Shown in pieces: positions 15,463-23,154 of a DNA stretch of 39,514 bases; position 1 is the stretch's first letter; every line of letters begins with the position of its first letter. The stretch comes from Chloroflexota bacterium. GTDB lineage: Bacteria; Chloroflexota; Dormibacteria; Dormibacterales; Dormibacteraceae. A model generated the notes under the pieces. The model ran no database searches. It had not been told where the DNA came from and was given only the letters and a program-made list of their open reading frames with translations. The position numbers and the translations under genes were made by a program. The stretch spans positions 1-39,514 of the forward strand of contig VBHB01000088.1 of the NCBI GenBank assembly GCA_005880315.1, written 5' to 3'.

Positions 15463-17139
15463 ATGGATGTAGCGCAAACATTCGCGGCCACGTTCGTCGA
15501 CGAGCTCGCCGCGCAGGGCGTCGAGTACGCGTGCGTGTCGCCAGGCTCACGGTCGGCCGCCATCGCCATGGCCCTGCAGCGGCATCCGAGGATCAAGGTG
15601 ATCGTCCAGATCGACGAGCGCTCGAGCTCCTTCTTCGCCCTTGGGTTGGGCAAAGCCACCGGGAAGCCGGCGGTCGTGCTGTGTACCTCCGGCACCGCCG
15701 CGGCCGAGTTTCATCCCGCCGTCGTGGAGGCGTACTACTCGCGAACGCCGCTCATCGTCGTCACCGCTGATCGGCCGCCGGAGCTTCGCGACGTCGGCGC
15801 CAACCAGGCCATCGACCAGCAGCAGCTTTACGGGAGCGCGGTGCGTTGGTTCTTCGACCCCGGGACGCCGGCCGAGCTACCCGGCGCGCCTCGGATCTGG
15901 CGCCGGCTCGCGGCAAGGGCGGTGGCTGAGGCAGCGGGTGGTCCGGTGCACCTGAACCTGCCATTTCGCGAGCCGCTGGTGCCGCCCCCCGGACAGGTGC
16001 CATCAGCGGAGGGCGAGGCTGGGCAGACCATCACCAGCGGGCGAATCCTGCCCACACCTACTCAGCTGGCCACGCTGGCGTCCGCGCTGCAGCGCGCCAA
16101 GCGACCGCTGGTGGTCGCTGGCGAGATGAGGGACGGCGAGAAGGTGGCGCCTGCGCTGACGCGGCTTGGCCTGCCGGTGCTGGCCGAGCCCGGGTCGCAG
16201 CTCCGCCGTCCCGAGACGGGCGGCGCGGTCGAGTCGTACGAGGCGCTGCTGCGCGCGGGCTGGTCGCTCGAGCACGGGCCGGACCTGGTGATCCGAATTG
16301 GCGGTACGCCCACGTCGCGCGCGATGAACGCGTGGCTTGCCGCGGCTGCGGCGCCCACGTTCCTCATCGACCCCGACCACTCATGGCGCGACCAGGACCA
16401 GGTGGCCCGGCACATCCTTGCCACCGATCCCCAGGCGCTCCTCGAAGCGCTGCCGCCGGTCAACCGCGCCGCCTGGCGCGACGAATGGGTGGCGGCGGGA
16501 AAGAAGGCCGGCGCCGCGATCTCCGCGACCCTCATCTCGACGCCGCTGCACGAAGGCCACATCGTTCGCGCGCTCGCGTCGCGACTGCCCGACGCGGCCC
16601 AGGTGTTCGTCGGGTCGAGCATGCCGATCCGGGCGGCGGACAGCTTCTGGCCGCTGGCCAAGTCCAAGCAGAGGTTCTATGGGAACCGCGGCGCGAGCGG
16701 CATCGACGGGCTCGTCTCGACCGGACTTGGAGTCGCCACCGGCCGCAGCGACATACCCACCGTGCTTTTGCTTGGCGACCTCTCCGTCTATCACGACATG
16801 AACGGCCTGTGGGCAATCGGGCGCCACGGCGTCAAGGCGACCATCGTCGTTTGCGACAACAACGGCGGTGGGGTTTTCAACTTCCTGCCGCAGGCCCAGC
16901 ACCCCGACGTGTTCGAGGAGATCTTCGCCACCCCACTCGGGCTCGACTTCGCGCAGATCGCGCGGCTGTACGGCCTCGTCTACAGCCCTGTCACCGAGCG
17001 ATCAGGCCTCGAGCCCGCCATCAACGACGCCATCGAAAAAGCGACGCCGACGATGGTGGTCGTGAAGTTCAAGCGCGACGACAGCGTCAGCGGACATCGG
17101 CTCTGTTGGGAGGCGGCAGCCGCGGCGCTACGCGACTAA
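15463..17139 (+). CDS. menD: 2-succinyl-5-enolpyruvyl-6-hydroxy-3-cyclohexene-1-carboxylate synthase
   Basis: MenD is the thiamine-diphosphate enzyme that joins isochorismate and 2-oxoglutarate in menaquinone synthesis. The 558-residue protein has the N-terminal PYR domain with VSPGSRSAAIA near 25-35, the catalytic Glu in QIDERSS near 49-55 and TSGTAAAEFHPAV. It has the C-terminal PP domain with GNRGASGIDG and the ThDP/magnesium motif LLGDLSVYHDMNGL followed by NNGGGVFNFLPQ. The ATG at 15463 gives the standard N-terminus. It converges on menF, leaving 93 bases that hold one of the dispersed repeats. Confidence 0.96.
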   Translation: MDVAQTFAATFVDELAAQGVEYACVSPGSRSAAIAMALQRHPRIKVIVQIDERSSSFFALGLGKATGKPAVVLCTSGTAAAEFHPAVVEAYYSRTPLIVVTADRPPELRDVGANQAIDQQQLYGSAVRWFFDPGTPAELPGAPRIWRRLAARAVAEAAGGPVHLNLPFREPLVPPPGQVPSAEGEAGQTITSGRILPTPTQLATLASALQRAKRPLVVAGEMRDGEKVAPALTRLGLPVLAEPGSQLRRPETGGAVESYEALLRAGWSLEHGPDLVIRIGGTPTSRAMNAWLAAAAAPTFLIDPDHSWRDQDQVARHILATDPQALLEALPPVNRAAWRDEWVAAGKKAGAAISATLISTPLHEGHIVRALASRLPDAAQVFVGSSMPIRAADSFWPLAKSKQRFYGNRGASGIDGLVSTGLGVATGRSDIPTVLLLGDLSVYHDMNGLWAIGRHGVKATIVVCDNNGGGVFNFLPQAQHPDVFEEIFATPLGLDFAQIARLYGLVYSPVTERSGLEPAINDAIEKATPTMVVVKFKRDDSVSGHRLCWEAAAAALRD

Positions 17140-17160
17140 ACGTTCGTGATTCTGCCATTG

Positions 17161-17211
17161 GGGCACAGATGGTCGAACCCGCGGGCCCTCGGAGTCCGCC
17201 ATTCCTGCACA
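17161..17211. repeat. Dispersed repeat copy 1, beside the menF 3' end
   Basis: The first 20 bases (GGGCAC..ATGGTCGAA..C) match 18574-18593 at 17 of 20 positions. Both copies end in CCATTCCTGCACA after about 20 less conserved bases. ATGG and CCAT could pair, but this copy has a weaker hairpin than copy 2. It lies between the convergent ends of menD and menF. Confidence 0.6.
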
Positions 17212-17232
17212 CATGTCGCGAGGGACGGCACT

Positions 17233-18555
17233 TCATGTCAAAGCAGTCAGCAACGCCTTGAGCTTCAGGTCGGTTTCGTCGAGCTCGCGCGCCGCATCCG
17301 AATCCGGCATCACGCCGACGCCCGCGTAGAGCCGTGCGCCGTCCTCCCACAGCAGGCCGCACCGGAGCGCGACCGCAAACTCGCCATCGCCGTGCGCATC
17401 GATCCAGCCCACGGCTCCCGCGTACCAGCCCCGCTCCATCCCTTCCAGGTCGTCGATGAGCGCATCGGCGGCGTCGCGCGGCCAGCCTCCCACGGCAGGG
17501 GTGGGGTGGAGGGCGGCCGCGAGCTCGAGCGCATCCGCCGCCGGGGCGCGCAGGTCGGCTGTGACCGCCGTCGCCAGGTGCTGGATGTTGGTGAAGCGGA
17601 CGACTTCCGGCGGGCGTGCAGATACGGTGCGGGCAAACGGCCTCAAGGCCTCGACCACGAAATTGGAGACCAGGCGGTGCTCGGCGCCGTCCTTGGCGCT
17701 CGCCTCGAGCTGACGTGCGAGCCGATCGTCCTCCGCCTCGGTCGAGCCGCGCGCGACCGAACCGGCCATCGGCTGTGCGTAAGCGCGGGTTCCGGAGCGG
17801 CGCACCAGCAGTTCGGGCGAAGCGCCTACGAACGCAGTGCCATCGGCGCCCGTGATCAGGTAGATGAAGCACGACGGATAAGCGGAACGCAGCGAGCGGG
17901 CCACGTTGGCCGCGGCGACAACTCCGTCGCCGTGCGCCATCACCTCGCGGGCCAGGACGACCTTCTCAGCTTCGCCTGCGCGCAACCGTGCCGCCGCCGA
18001 TTCGACGGCCGCGGTCCATGCGACGGGATTGCGAATCGGGCTGACTGTGAGAGTGCGGGCCGCCCGCGTGCTCACGCTTCGTGGCTCGAGGTCGAGCAGG
18101 TCGGCCGCTTCGGCGGTGGCTGCGGTGGCGAACGTGCGACCCCTTGTTCGCATCAGCGTGAGTGCGGGCACGCGCAGGAGCAGTGATGGAAACCCAGACC
18201 ACGGGCCGCCCGGGTCGCGATGGGGCCGGTAGGCAAAGCCTCCAACTGCAATCGGAAACGCCGCGCCCGAGGAGAGTGATGCGCCCACGCGTCGCCACAG
18301 TCGTGCCGCGGCAAGCAAGCGATCATCGCCCGGCTCGAAGTCGACCACCACGCCGTCGGTATCTTCGAGTGACACGCCAGCGCCCGCGGCGACGATGTCG
18401 AACGCGCGACCCAGTGCCGCCACGCTGACGGCTTCGGGCATCGGCCGCTCGATGAGCAGCACCTCTTGTCCAGCGTCGCGCGCCGCGCTGACGACATCGA
18501 TGAGGTCGGGCGTCCGCTCGAGCTCCCAGGTCCGCACGGGAGTGGTCGCGATCAT
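17233..18555 (-). CDS. menF: Isochorismate synthase
   Basis: Isochorismate synthase converts chorismate to isochorismate, the first committed step to menaquinone. The 440-residue protein has a weakly conserved N-terminal half and the chorismate-binding domain from about 185 to 435. Marks are GEAEKVVLAREV, FVGASPELLVRR, QPMAGSVARGSTEAED, HLVSNF-type AEHRLVSNFVVEAL, HPTPAVGGWP and GWYAGAVGWID. The C-terminal pieces AVALRCGLLWED and LYAGVGVMPDSDAA complete the fold. Stand-alone menF next to menD supports menaquinone over siderophore use. The start is ATG 18555. The gene is bracketed by two copies of a dispersed repeat. Confidence 0.93.
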   Translation of the reverse strand: MIATTPVRTWELERTPDLIDVVSAARDAGQEVLLIERPMPEAVSVAALGRAFDIVAAGAGVSLEDTDGVVVDFEPGDDRLLAAARLWRRVGASLSSGAAFPIAVGGFAYRPHRDPGGPWSGFPSLLLRVPALTLMRTRGRTFATAATAEAADLLDLEPRSVSTRAARTLTVSPIRNPVAWTAAVESAAARLRAGEAEKVVLAREVMAHGDGVVAAANVARSLRSAYPSCFIYLITGADGTAFVGASPELLVRRSGTRAYAQPMAGSVARGSTEAEDDRLARQLEASAKDGAEHRLVSNFVVEALRPFARTVSARPPEVVRFTNIQHLATAVTADLRAPAADALELAAALHPTPAVGGWPRDAADALIDDLEGMERGWYAGAVGWIDAHGDGEFAVALRCGLLWEDGARLYAGVGVMPDSDAARELDETDLKLKALLTALT

Positions 18556-18573
18556 CCCGAGATTCGGCGATCA

Positions 18574-18622
18574 GGGCACGAATGGTCGAATCCCCGGAGG
18601 TGGATCGAGCCATTCCTGCACA
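18574..18622. repeat. Dispersed repeat copy 2 with hairpin, beside the menF 5' end
   Basis: GAATGGTCGA at 18580-18589 pairs with TCGA-g-CCATTC at 18605-18615, giving a 10-base stem with one bulged G. It shares its outer blocks with the copy at 17161-17211. It lies between the menF start and the stop of the upstream MerR gene. It could act as a weak transcription stop for the MerR gene, though no T-run follows. Confidence 0.6.
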
Positions 18623-18640
18623 GTTGCGGTGGCAAGTACA

Positions 18641-19333
18641 TCAGCGTTTTTCTATGTGCTCGCGGGCGGCGCGCAGGAGAGTGCGCTCGAAGTGGTGGCG
18701 CACCAGCGTGCCGCTCGCTTCCAGCAGCTCTGTGAAGAGCCCGAGCAGTTTGCGCTCGGCCGCCTCGGTCTCGCCGCCCTCCGCCTGGATGCGCTCGCGC
18801 ACGTGGCGGTCGAACAGGTCGACGGCTTCACGCGCGGTGCGGTCGATGTTGGCTGCATGCTCCTTGCCCAGGTCCATGAGCGCGCCGAGTGGGATGCCGG
18901 CCGCGATCAGCTTCATTCCCGCGGCGATCGCGTCGAGGTCGTCGGCGGGATAGCGAGGCTCATCGCCGCCCTCGATCGGCACCAGGAGCCCGGCCTGCTC
19001 CAGGCTCGCCAGCAGCGGCTGGGCGACCCCGCTGCGCTCCGCCAGCTCTGCCAACGTGAGGGTTTGGGGCGCCGCCGGCCTGGTCACCGCCTCCACCAGG
19101 CCGACATCGGATGGCTCGAGCTCGCCGGCCAGGAATCGCTGGATCACGGTGAGGGTGAAACCCCTCAGCTGAAGCTCGCGGATCCGGCGCAGGCGGTCGA
19201 GGTGGGCGTCGCCGTACCAGGTGACGCGGCCCGAACGGCGGGGCGAATCGAGCAGGCCTTTGCCCTGATAGAACCGGATCGTGTCCACGGCCACGCCGGC
19301 GGCCCGAGCCAATTGTTCGATCCGATACTCCAT
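18641..19333 (-). CDS. MerR-family transcriptional regulator
   Basis: The 230-residue protein starts with a clear MerR winged-helix domain: MEYRIEQLARAAGVAVDTIR, then FYQGKGLLDSPRRSGRVTWYG and LDRLRRIRELQLRGFTL. A second helix-turn-helix-like stretch TLAELAERSGVAQPLLASLE at about residues 90-110 is followed by a long helical C-terminal part with no Cys cluster, so it is not a metal or SoxR sensor. I chose ATG 19333, which gives the usual MerR N-terminus. The 19 bases encoding RIEQLA are repeated 120 bases upstream. The target is unknown; autoregulation and the transglycosylase operon are candidates by position. Confidence 0.88.
   Translation of the reverse strand: MEYRIEQLARAAGVAVDTIRFYQGKGLLDSPRRSGRVTWYGDAHLDRLRRIRELQLRGFTLTVIQRFLAGELEPSDVGLVEAVTRPAAPQTLTLAELAERSGVAQPLLASLEQAGLLVPIEGGDEPRYPADDLDAIAAGMKLIAAGIPLGALMDLGKEHAANIDRTAREAVDLFDRHVRERIQAEGGETEAAERKLLGLFTELLEASGTLVRHHFERTLLRAAREHIEKR
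19308..19326. repeat. 19-bp direct repeat, copy inside the MerR gene start
   Basis: GCCAATTGTTCGATCCGAT at 19308-19326 recurs without a mismatch at 19431-19449. On the minus strand this copy encodes the MerR residues RIEQLA after the start codon. Confidence 0.85.
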
Positions 19334-19426
19334 GAGTAAATACTCGCACAATCCGGCGATCGCCGTTCCAACCATCGAGACGGAGGCCGACCAGGTAACT
19401 TCCGGGCGGCTTGGACGACGTCGCCG

Positions 19427-19453
19427 TCAGGCCAATTGTTCGATCCGATTCAT
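19427..19453 (-). pseudogene. Eight-codon MNRIEQLA mini-ORF with the second 19-bp repeat (19431-19449)
   Basis: On the minus strand ATG at 19453 reads MNRIEQLA and stops at TGA 19429-19427. It copies the first residues of the MerR protein (MEYRIEQLA) downstream. It is either the stub of a duplicated MerR gene or a very short leader peptide in the MerR 5' region. Which one cannot be told from one sequence. Confidence 0.45.
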
Positions 19454-19562
19454 CAATGAATGCCCATCGCTATTACGGATTTTGTTACGCTGTTTTCCTA
19501 CCCCTACCACTCGCAATCGACCCAGAACCGCGCGGTGCATCACCAGCGAACCCCCACCCCGG

Positions 19563-19598
19563 AAGAGCCTTCTGCGCGGGCGGAGGGCTCTTTTGTTT
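19563..19598 (+). terminator. Rho-independent terminator, plus-strand direction
   Basis: AAGAGCC at 19563-19569 pairs with GGCTCTT at 19586-19592; the stem extends inward by two to three more pairs. TTTTGTTT follows on the plus strand. In the minus direction no T-run follows the stem. All flanking annotated genes are on the minus strand, so the hairpin points the wrong way for them. It may end an unannotated plus-strand RNA from the 19454-19562 region. Confidence 0.75.
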
Positions 19599-19618
19599 GA
19601 CTCGATGATCGCGGCGAG

Positions 19619-20464
19619 CTACCCGGTGGTGTTCCAGTAGTACATGCGGTCCAGCCAGTGCGCGTCCGCGCGATATGCGCGGGCGAAGAACTCGACGGAG
19701 TCGACGTAGTCGTAGTCGAGGTTGTAGTGAAAGATCGCCTGGCGCATGTTGCCCGGCGCGCCATAGTGGACCAGGTACCGGGCCGCGGCCAGGATGGCGT
19801 CGTGCGGGTCCATGATGTTGCCGCCGTTGCCCCAGTTCGCCCACGTTCCGGGCAGGAACTGCATCGGTCCCATGGCGCCGGCAGACGACGGTCCGTTGAT
19901 GCGGCCGAAGTTGCTCTCGATGAAGTTGATCGAGGCCAGGTAGCTCGCATCGACGCCGTAGCGCCGCTGAGCGTCGCTGTAGAAAGAGCGCAGCGAATCA
20001 ACAGGCGCGGCGTCCGTATACGAGTGATTGAAATGCACGTTGACCAGGTAGTACTCGTCGATGCCCGCGAGTATGTACAGCGAATGCAGGCCGGCGATCG
20101 TGTCGTCGAGGGGTCGCGCCAGCTGCGCCGGCAGAAGCGGTAAGACAGCCGACTGGACGCGGTCGTAGCTCGCCAGCTCGTACACGCGCAGCTCTTCCTG
20201 GCGCGCCCCTTCCCGATACGCGTATGCCGCGGCGTCGATCGACATCTCCCATCGGATGCGATCCATCAACGTGGTGGGCGCAGGTTGCGCCTTCAGAGCA
20301 GTGAGCTGCGCCTGCGCCTGCGTCATCGCGACCTCCGCGCTGATGATGCGCGCCGCTTCGTGGTGGGCGGACGGCGGCACCAGCGGATCGTGCGCCGAGA
20401 CCGCGCCCGCGGGCAACGCCATCAGCAGTAGTGCGGCGACGACCGCCGCGGTTATCCGGCTCAG
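19619..20464 (-). CDS. Secreted lytic transglycosylase (SLT fold), probable CTG start
   Basis: Lytic transglycosylases cleave the glycan strands of peptidoglycan. The catalytic region reads INFIESNFGR, with the likely catalytic Glu183, followed by PSSAGAMGPMQFLPGTW and later DPHDAILAAARYLVHYG, which are SLT landmarks. The only ATG near the front (20422) cuts through the signal peptide. Extending upstream gives a charged residue, a hydrophobic core AAVVAALLLMAL and a cleavage site AVSA-HD. The single start that fits is CTG 20464, overlapping the ftsH-like stop as CTGA, like the GTGA couplings elsewhere here. With this start the protein has 281 residues. It is the last gene of the operon. Confidence 0.85.
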   Translation of the reverse strand: MSRITAAVVAALLLMALPAGAVSAHDPLVPPSAHHEAARIISAEVAMTQAQAQLTALKAQPAPTTLMDRIRWEMSIDAAAYAYREGARQEELRVYELASYDRVQSAVLPLLPAQLARPLDDTIAGLHSLYILAGIDEYYLVNVHFNHSYTDAAPVDSLRSFYSDAQRRYGVDASYLASINFIESNFGRINGPSSAGAMGPMQFLPGTWANWGNGGNIMDPHDAILAAARYLVHYGAPGNMRQAIFHYNLDYDYVDSVEFFARAYRADAHWLDRMYYWNTTG

Positions 20465-22581
20465 GCCGACCCCGCCAAGGACAACGGCACCTCCCGGCGG
20501 TCCGGAACCAACGGCAGCTCTTTCGGATACGGATCAGACTCGGTCACCGCGCGCATGCCGACCGAGTCAAGCAAGCCGGCGATCTCATCGCCCACCAGCT
20601 CACCTTGTGCAATCAGGGCTTCGGCGGCAAGGTCGATAGGTTCCTTGTTGATGTTCATCAGGCGCCAGTCATCGATGTATGCCGAACCAAGCAGCTGCGC
20701 GACCACGCGGCGGGCTCGCGGATTGTTGAGCACGGCGGCGACCGGCGTGCCCTGCTCATGCTGCCCCTGGGTTATCTGCACCACGGAGATGAGCTGCTCG
20801 CCGATATCCACGGCTTTCAACGACATCTCCGGGTCGAGCCTGTCCGGGCCCATGCCGACGATGCCCACCATCTTGGCGGCGGTGCTGGTGGCCTGGATCA
20901 GGTCCATGGTCACCCCGGTCGTGTTCTCGCCGTAGAAAACGTGCTCGCACGCCAGCGATCCCAGCGAAGCCCGAATATCGGCGGCGAGCTGCGACCGGAA
21001 CTCGAGCCACTCCTCTTCTTGCGGCAGCGACTTGTGGTAGCCGCCAATCTCGCCGATGTGCGGATTGGCGCGCCTGCGAATCGACAGCCGGACGTGCGAG
21101 TGGTCCTTCTGGAAGAAGTGAGACGCGACCGCGTGACCTAGCTCGTGTCGCGCGACGGCGATCTTGTCCCTCTCCGTGTACTCGACCGGGATGGCCAGGC
21201 CCGCTTCGACGTTGCCCATCGCCTCGCGCACGTCTTGCCAGTTGAAGGCCTGTCGACCATCTTCGAATGCATAGAGGAGCGCAAGCGAGAGCACCTGCTC
21301 GATATCGGCGGGCGAGTAATCCTCGGTGATCCGCGCAAACTCTTCGCGACGGCTCGGAGTGTCGAGCGCGGGTTCGTGCTGCTTCTTGTCGAAGTAGAGG
21401 GCCGCGATGTCCTTGCGGCTTTCGCGATTCGGCATGAGGAAAACGATCTGCCGGCCGAAACGCCCAGGTCGGGTCACCGCCTCGTCAAGGACAGAAGGCC
21501 GGTTGGTGGCGCCGATGAACATGATGTTCCACGCGGGAGACTTCAACGGAGGGATGCGAAGATTCAATTTCGTTCCGTTGAACGCCACTGTCCTGGGCAC
21601 AAAGAAGCCGTCGAGCGTGAGGTTGACCATGGCGCGTGCCTGGCGGACGAAGAAGGGCGGGTTGTCGATGCCGTCCATCAGGACCAGGAGCATGTTCAGG
21701 CCCAGCTGCCCCCCGCCCATCATCCCCATCATTCCGCCCATCATTCCGCCGCCCATCCCGCCGCGCCTCTGCGCGAGGGCATCGATCTCGTCGATGAAAA
21801 CGATGCAGCCGCCCCACACCTTCGCGCGCTTGCGTGCGGCGCGAACCATCAGGTAGACGCTCAACGCGTCGATGCCCATGAACATGCCGGCGAACGAACC
21901 ACCGCTCGCGATGTAGATGGGCACGTGAAGTGACGACGCGATCGCTTTGGCCAGCATCGTCTTGCCTGTGCCGGGAGGACCGACCATGAGCACGCCGCGC
22001 TCGCGCTTGCCGCCGGCTTTGACGAACAGCCTGCCGTGCTCGATCAGCCTGAGGATCTTCCTCATCTCGCCGACCGCCGGCTTCTGCCCGCGGACGTCGT
22101 CCATGCTCACCCCGAAATTGGCGTCGTCGGGGTTGATCATCGTCTTGCCGATGCGGGTGTAGAGGTAGAACGGGCCAAAGAAGAGCATGAAGTTGGCGCC
22201 GAGCAGGAAGAACAGGTACAAGAGCTGCGTGAGCGCCAGCTGCAAGAACTGAGGCAGCGCGGCAAGCGCGTCCTCCGGCAGCATGCCGAACATCACGTAC
22301 GCGGCGCCGAAATAGATGATGGGGAAGAGCGACAAGAAGATCGCCCGCTTCCAGAAAACAGCGCGATTGGTCTCCACCGTGCGCTCGAGCACGTCGGTCT
22401 GAGGGACGATGCGCTCTCGAACGATCAGCCAGCGGCGCGCAATGCTGAGCAGGCCTCGGAACAGCAGCATCGCCACGACCGCGTACACGAGCGACCAGCC
22501 GATCCCGAGCTGAAGGTAGATGTCCGCGAACGCAAATGCGGACGCTCCGACGAAGATGGTGAAGATCCAGAAGATGATCAC
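20461..22581 (-). CDS. Divergent FtsH-type membrane AAA protease
   Basis: FtsH proteases degrade membrane and cytoplasmic proteins in an ATP- and zinc-dependent way. This 706-residue homologue has four predicted spans in residues 1-141 instead of the usual two. It then has Walker A GPPGTGKT at 201-208, Walker B FIDEID at 263-268, an SRH arginine motif RPGRFGR at 371-377 and the zinc site HELGH at 479-483. A run made almost only of Met and Gly occupies about 275-291, right after Walker B. A further insertion (about 302-350) separates it from the SRH. Both are unusual for FtsH. The start is GTG 22581. The stop overlaps the transglycosylase CTG. Confidence 0.9.
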   Translation of the reverse strand: MIIFWIFTIFVGASAFAFADIYLQLGIGWSLVYAVVAMLLFRGLLSIARRWLIVRERIVPQTDVLERTVETNRAVFWKRAIFLSLFPIIYFGAAYVMFGMLPEDALAALPQFLQLALTQLLYLFFLLGANFMLFFGPFYLYTRIGKTMINPDDANFGVSMDDVRGQKPAVGEMRKILRLIEHGRLFVKAGGKRERGVLMVGPPGTGKTMLAKAIASSLHVPIYIASGGSFAGMFMGIDALSVYLMVRAARKRAKVWGGCIVFIDEIDALAQRRGGMGGGMMGGMMGMMGGGQLGLNMLLVLMDGIDNPPFFVRQARAMVNLTLDGFFVPRTVAFNGTKLNLRIPPLKSPAWNIMFIGATNRPSVLDEAVTRPGRFGRQIVFLMPNRESRKDIAALYFDKKQHEPALDTPSRREEFARITEDYSPADIEQVLSLALLYAFEDGRQAFNWQDVREAMGNVEAGLAIPVEYTERDKIAVARHELGHAVASHFFQKDHSHVRLSIRRRANPHIGEIGGYHKSLPQEEEWLEFRSQLAADIRASLGSLACEHVFYGENTTGVTMDLIQATSTAAKMVGIVGMGPDRLDPEMSLKAVDIGEQLISVVQITQGQHEQGTPVAAVLNNPRARRVVAQLLGSAYIDDWRLMNINKEPIDLAAEALIAQGELVGDEIAGLLDSVGMRAVTESDPYPKELPLVPDRREVPLSLAGSA

Positions 22582-22587
22582 GGCGCC

Positions 22588-23145
22588 CTATCTCCCTATA
22601 CGGCTTGAGGTTTCATCCAGCTTAGTTCGTGCTTCCGGCCGGTGGACGGTGGCCAGAAGCACCACGATACCTATCCCCAGGGCGATGACAAGGTCCCCGG
22701 GGCTGTAGGCGCCGCGGACCGGCCATGGGAATCCGATCCAGTCCGCGAGCCAGTTCAGGTTGGTGCCCGATCCCATGAGCATGTACTGGCCGAGATGCCC
22801 TCGGTGGAGAAGCGTGGTCGCCAGGGCGGGCGCCACCGGCATACGGGCGCCGTTCGCAATGATGACGATCAAGTTCATCGCCGCCCCGAGCGTGACGATC
22901 CACACCCCTGGCAGGCGTTTGACATGAAGCGCCGTCCATGCGACCAGAGCCGCCAGCGCCGCGGCATACACGTACTGCACCCCATCGACCTGGTTCAGAG
23001 GCGTGAGAAGGACCGCTTCCCTGATTACGAGCACCGCGAGCACAAACCAGGGCCAGCGAAACTTGAGGTCGGCCAGGTTGCCGATCTTGCCGCCGGCCGC
23101 AGCGCCGATCACGAGCCCGAGGGCCAGGGGGACGAGGACGAGCAT
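22588..23145 (-). CDS. DUF5317-like integral membrane protein
   Basis: The 185-residue protein has about five hydrophobic segments, beginning MLVLVPLALGLVIGAAAGG. It carries the conserved-looking NGARMPVAP and a tail resembling GDLVIALGIGIVVLLA, the pattern I associate with DUF5317. No function is known for the family. It lies 9 bases from the M20 gene upstream and 6 bases before the ftsH-like gene, so it is a member of the operon. A role in envelope homeostasis is inference from neighbours. Confidence 0.8.
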   Translation of the reverse strand: MLVLVPLALGLVIGAAAGGKIGNLADLKFRWPWFVLAVLVIREAVLLTPLNQVDGVQYVYAAALAALVAWTALHVKRLPGVWIVTLGAAMNLIVIIANGARMPVAPALATTLLHRGHLGQYMLMGSGTNLNWLADWIGFPWPVRGAYSPGDLVIALGIGIVVLLATVHRPEARTKLDETSSRIGR

Positions 23146-23154
23146 CCGCCGGGA

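Noticed and set aside
18574..18622. tRNA or tRNA fragment, because GGTCGAATCCC looks like a T-arm
   Set aside because: No acceptor stem, anticodon arm or CCA-like end could be built, and the copy at 17161 changes the supposed stem.
19563..19598. Terminator for the transglycosylase operon
   Set aside because: In the minus direction the stem is followed by a G-rich stretch, not a T-run.
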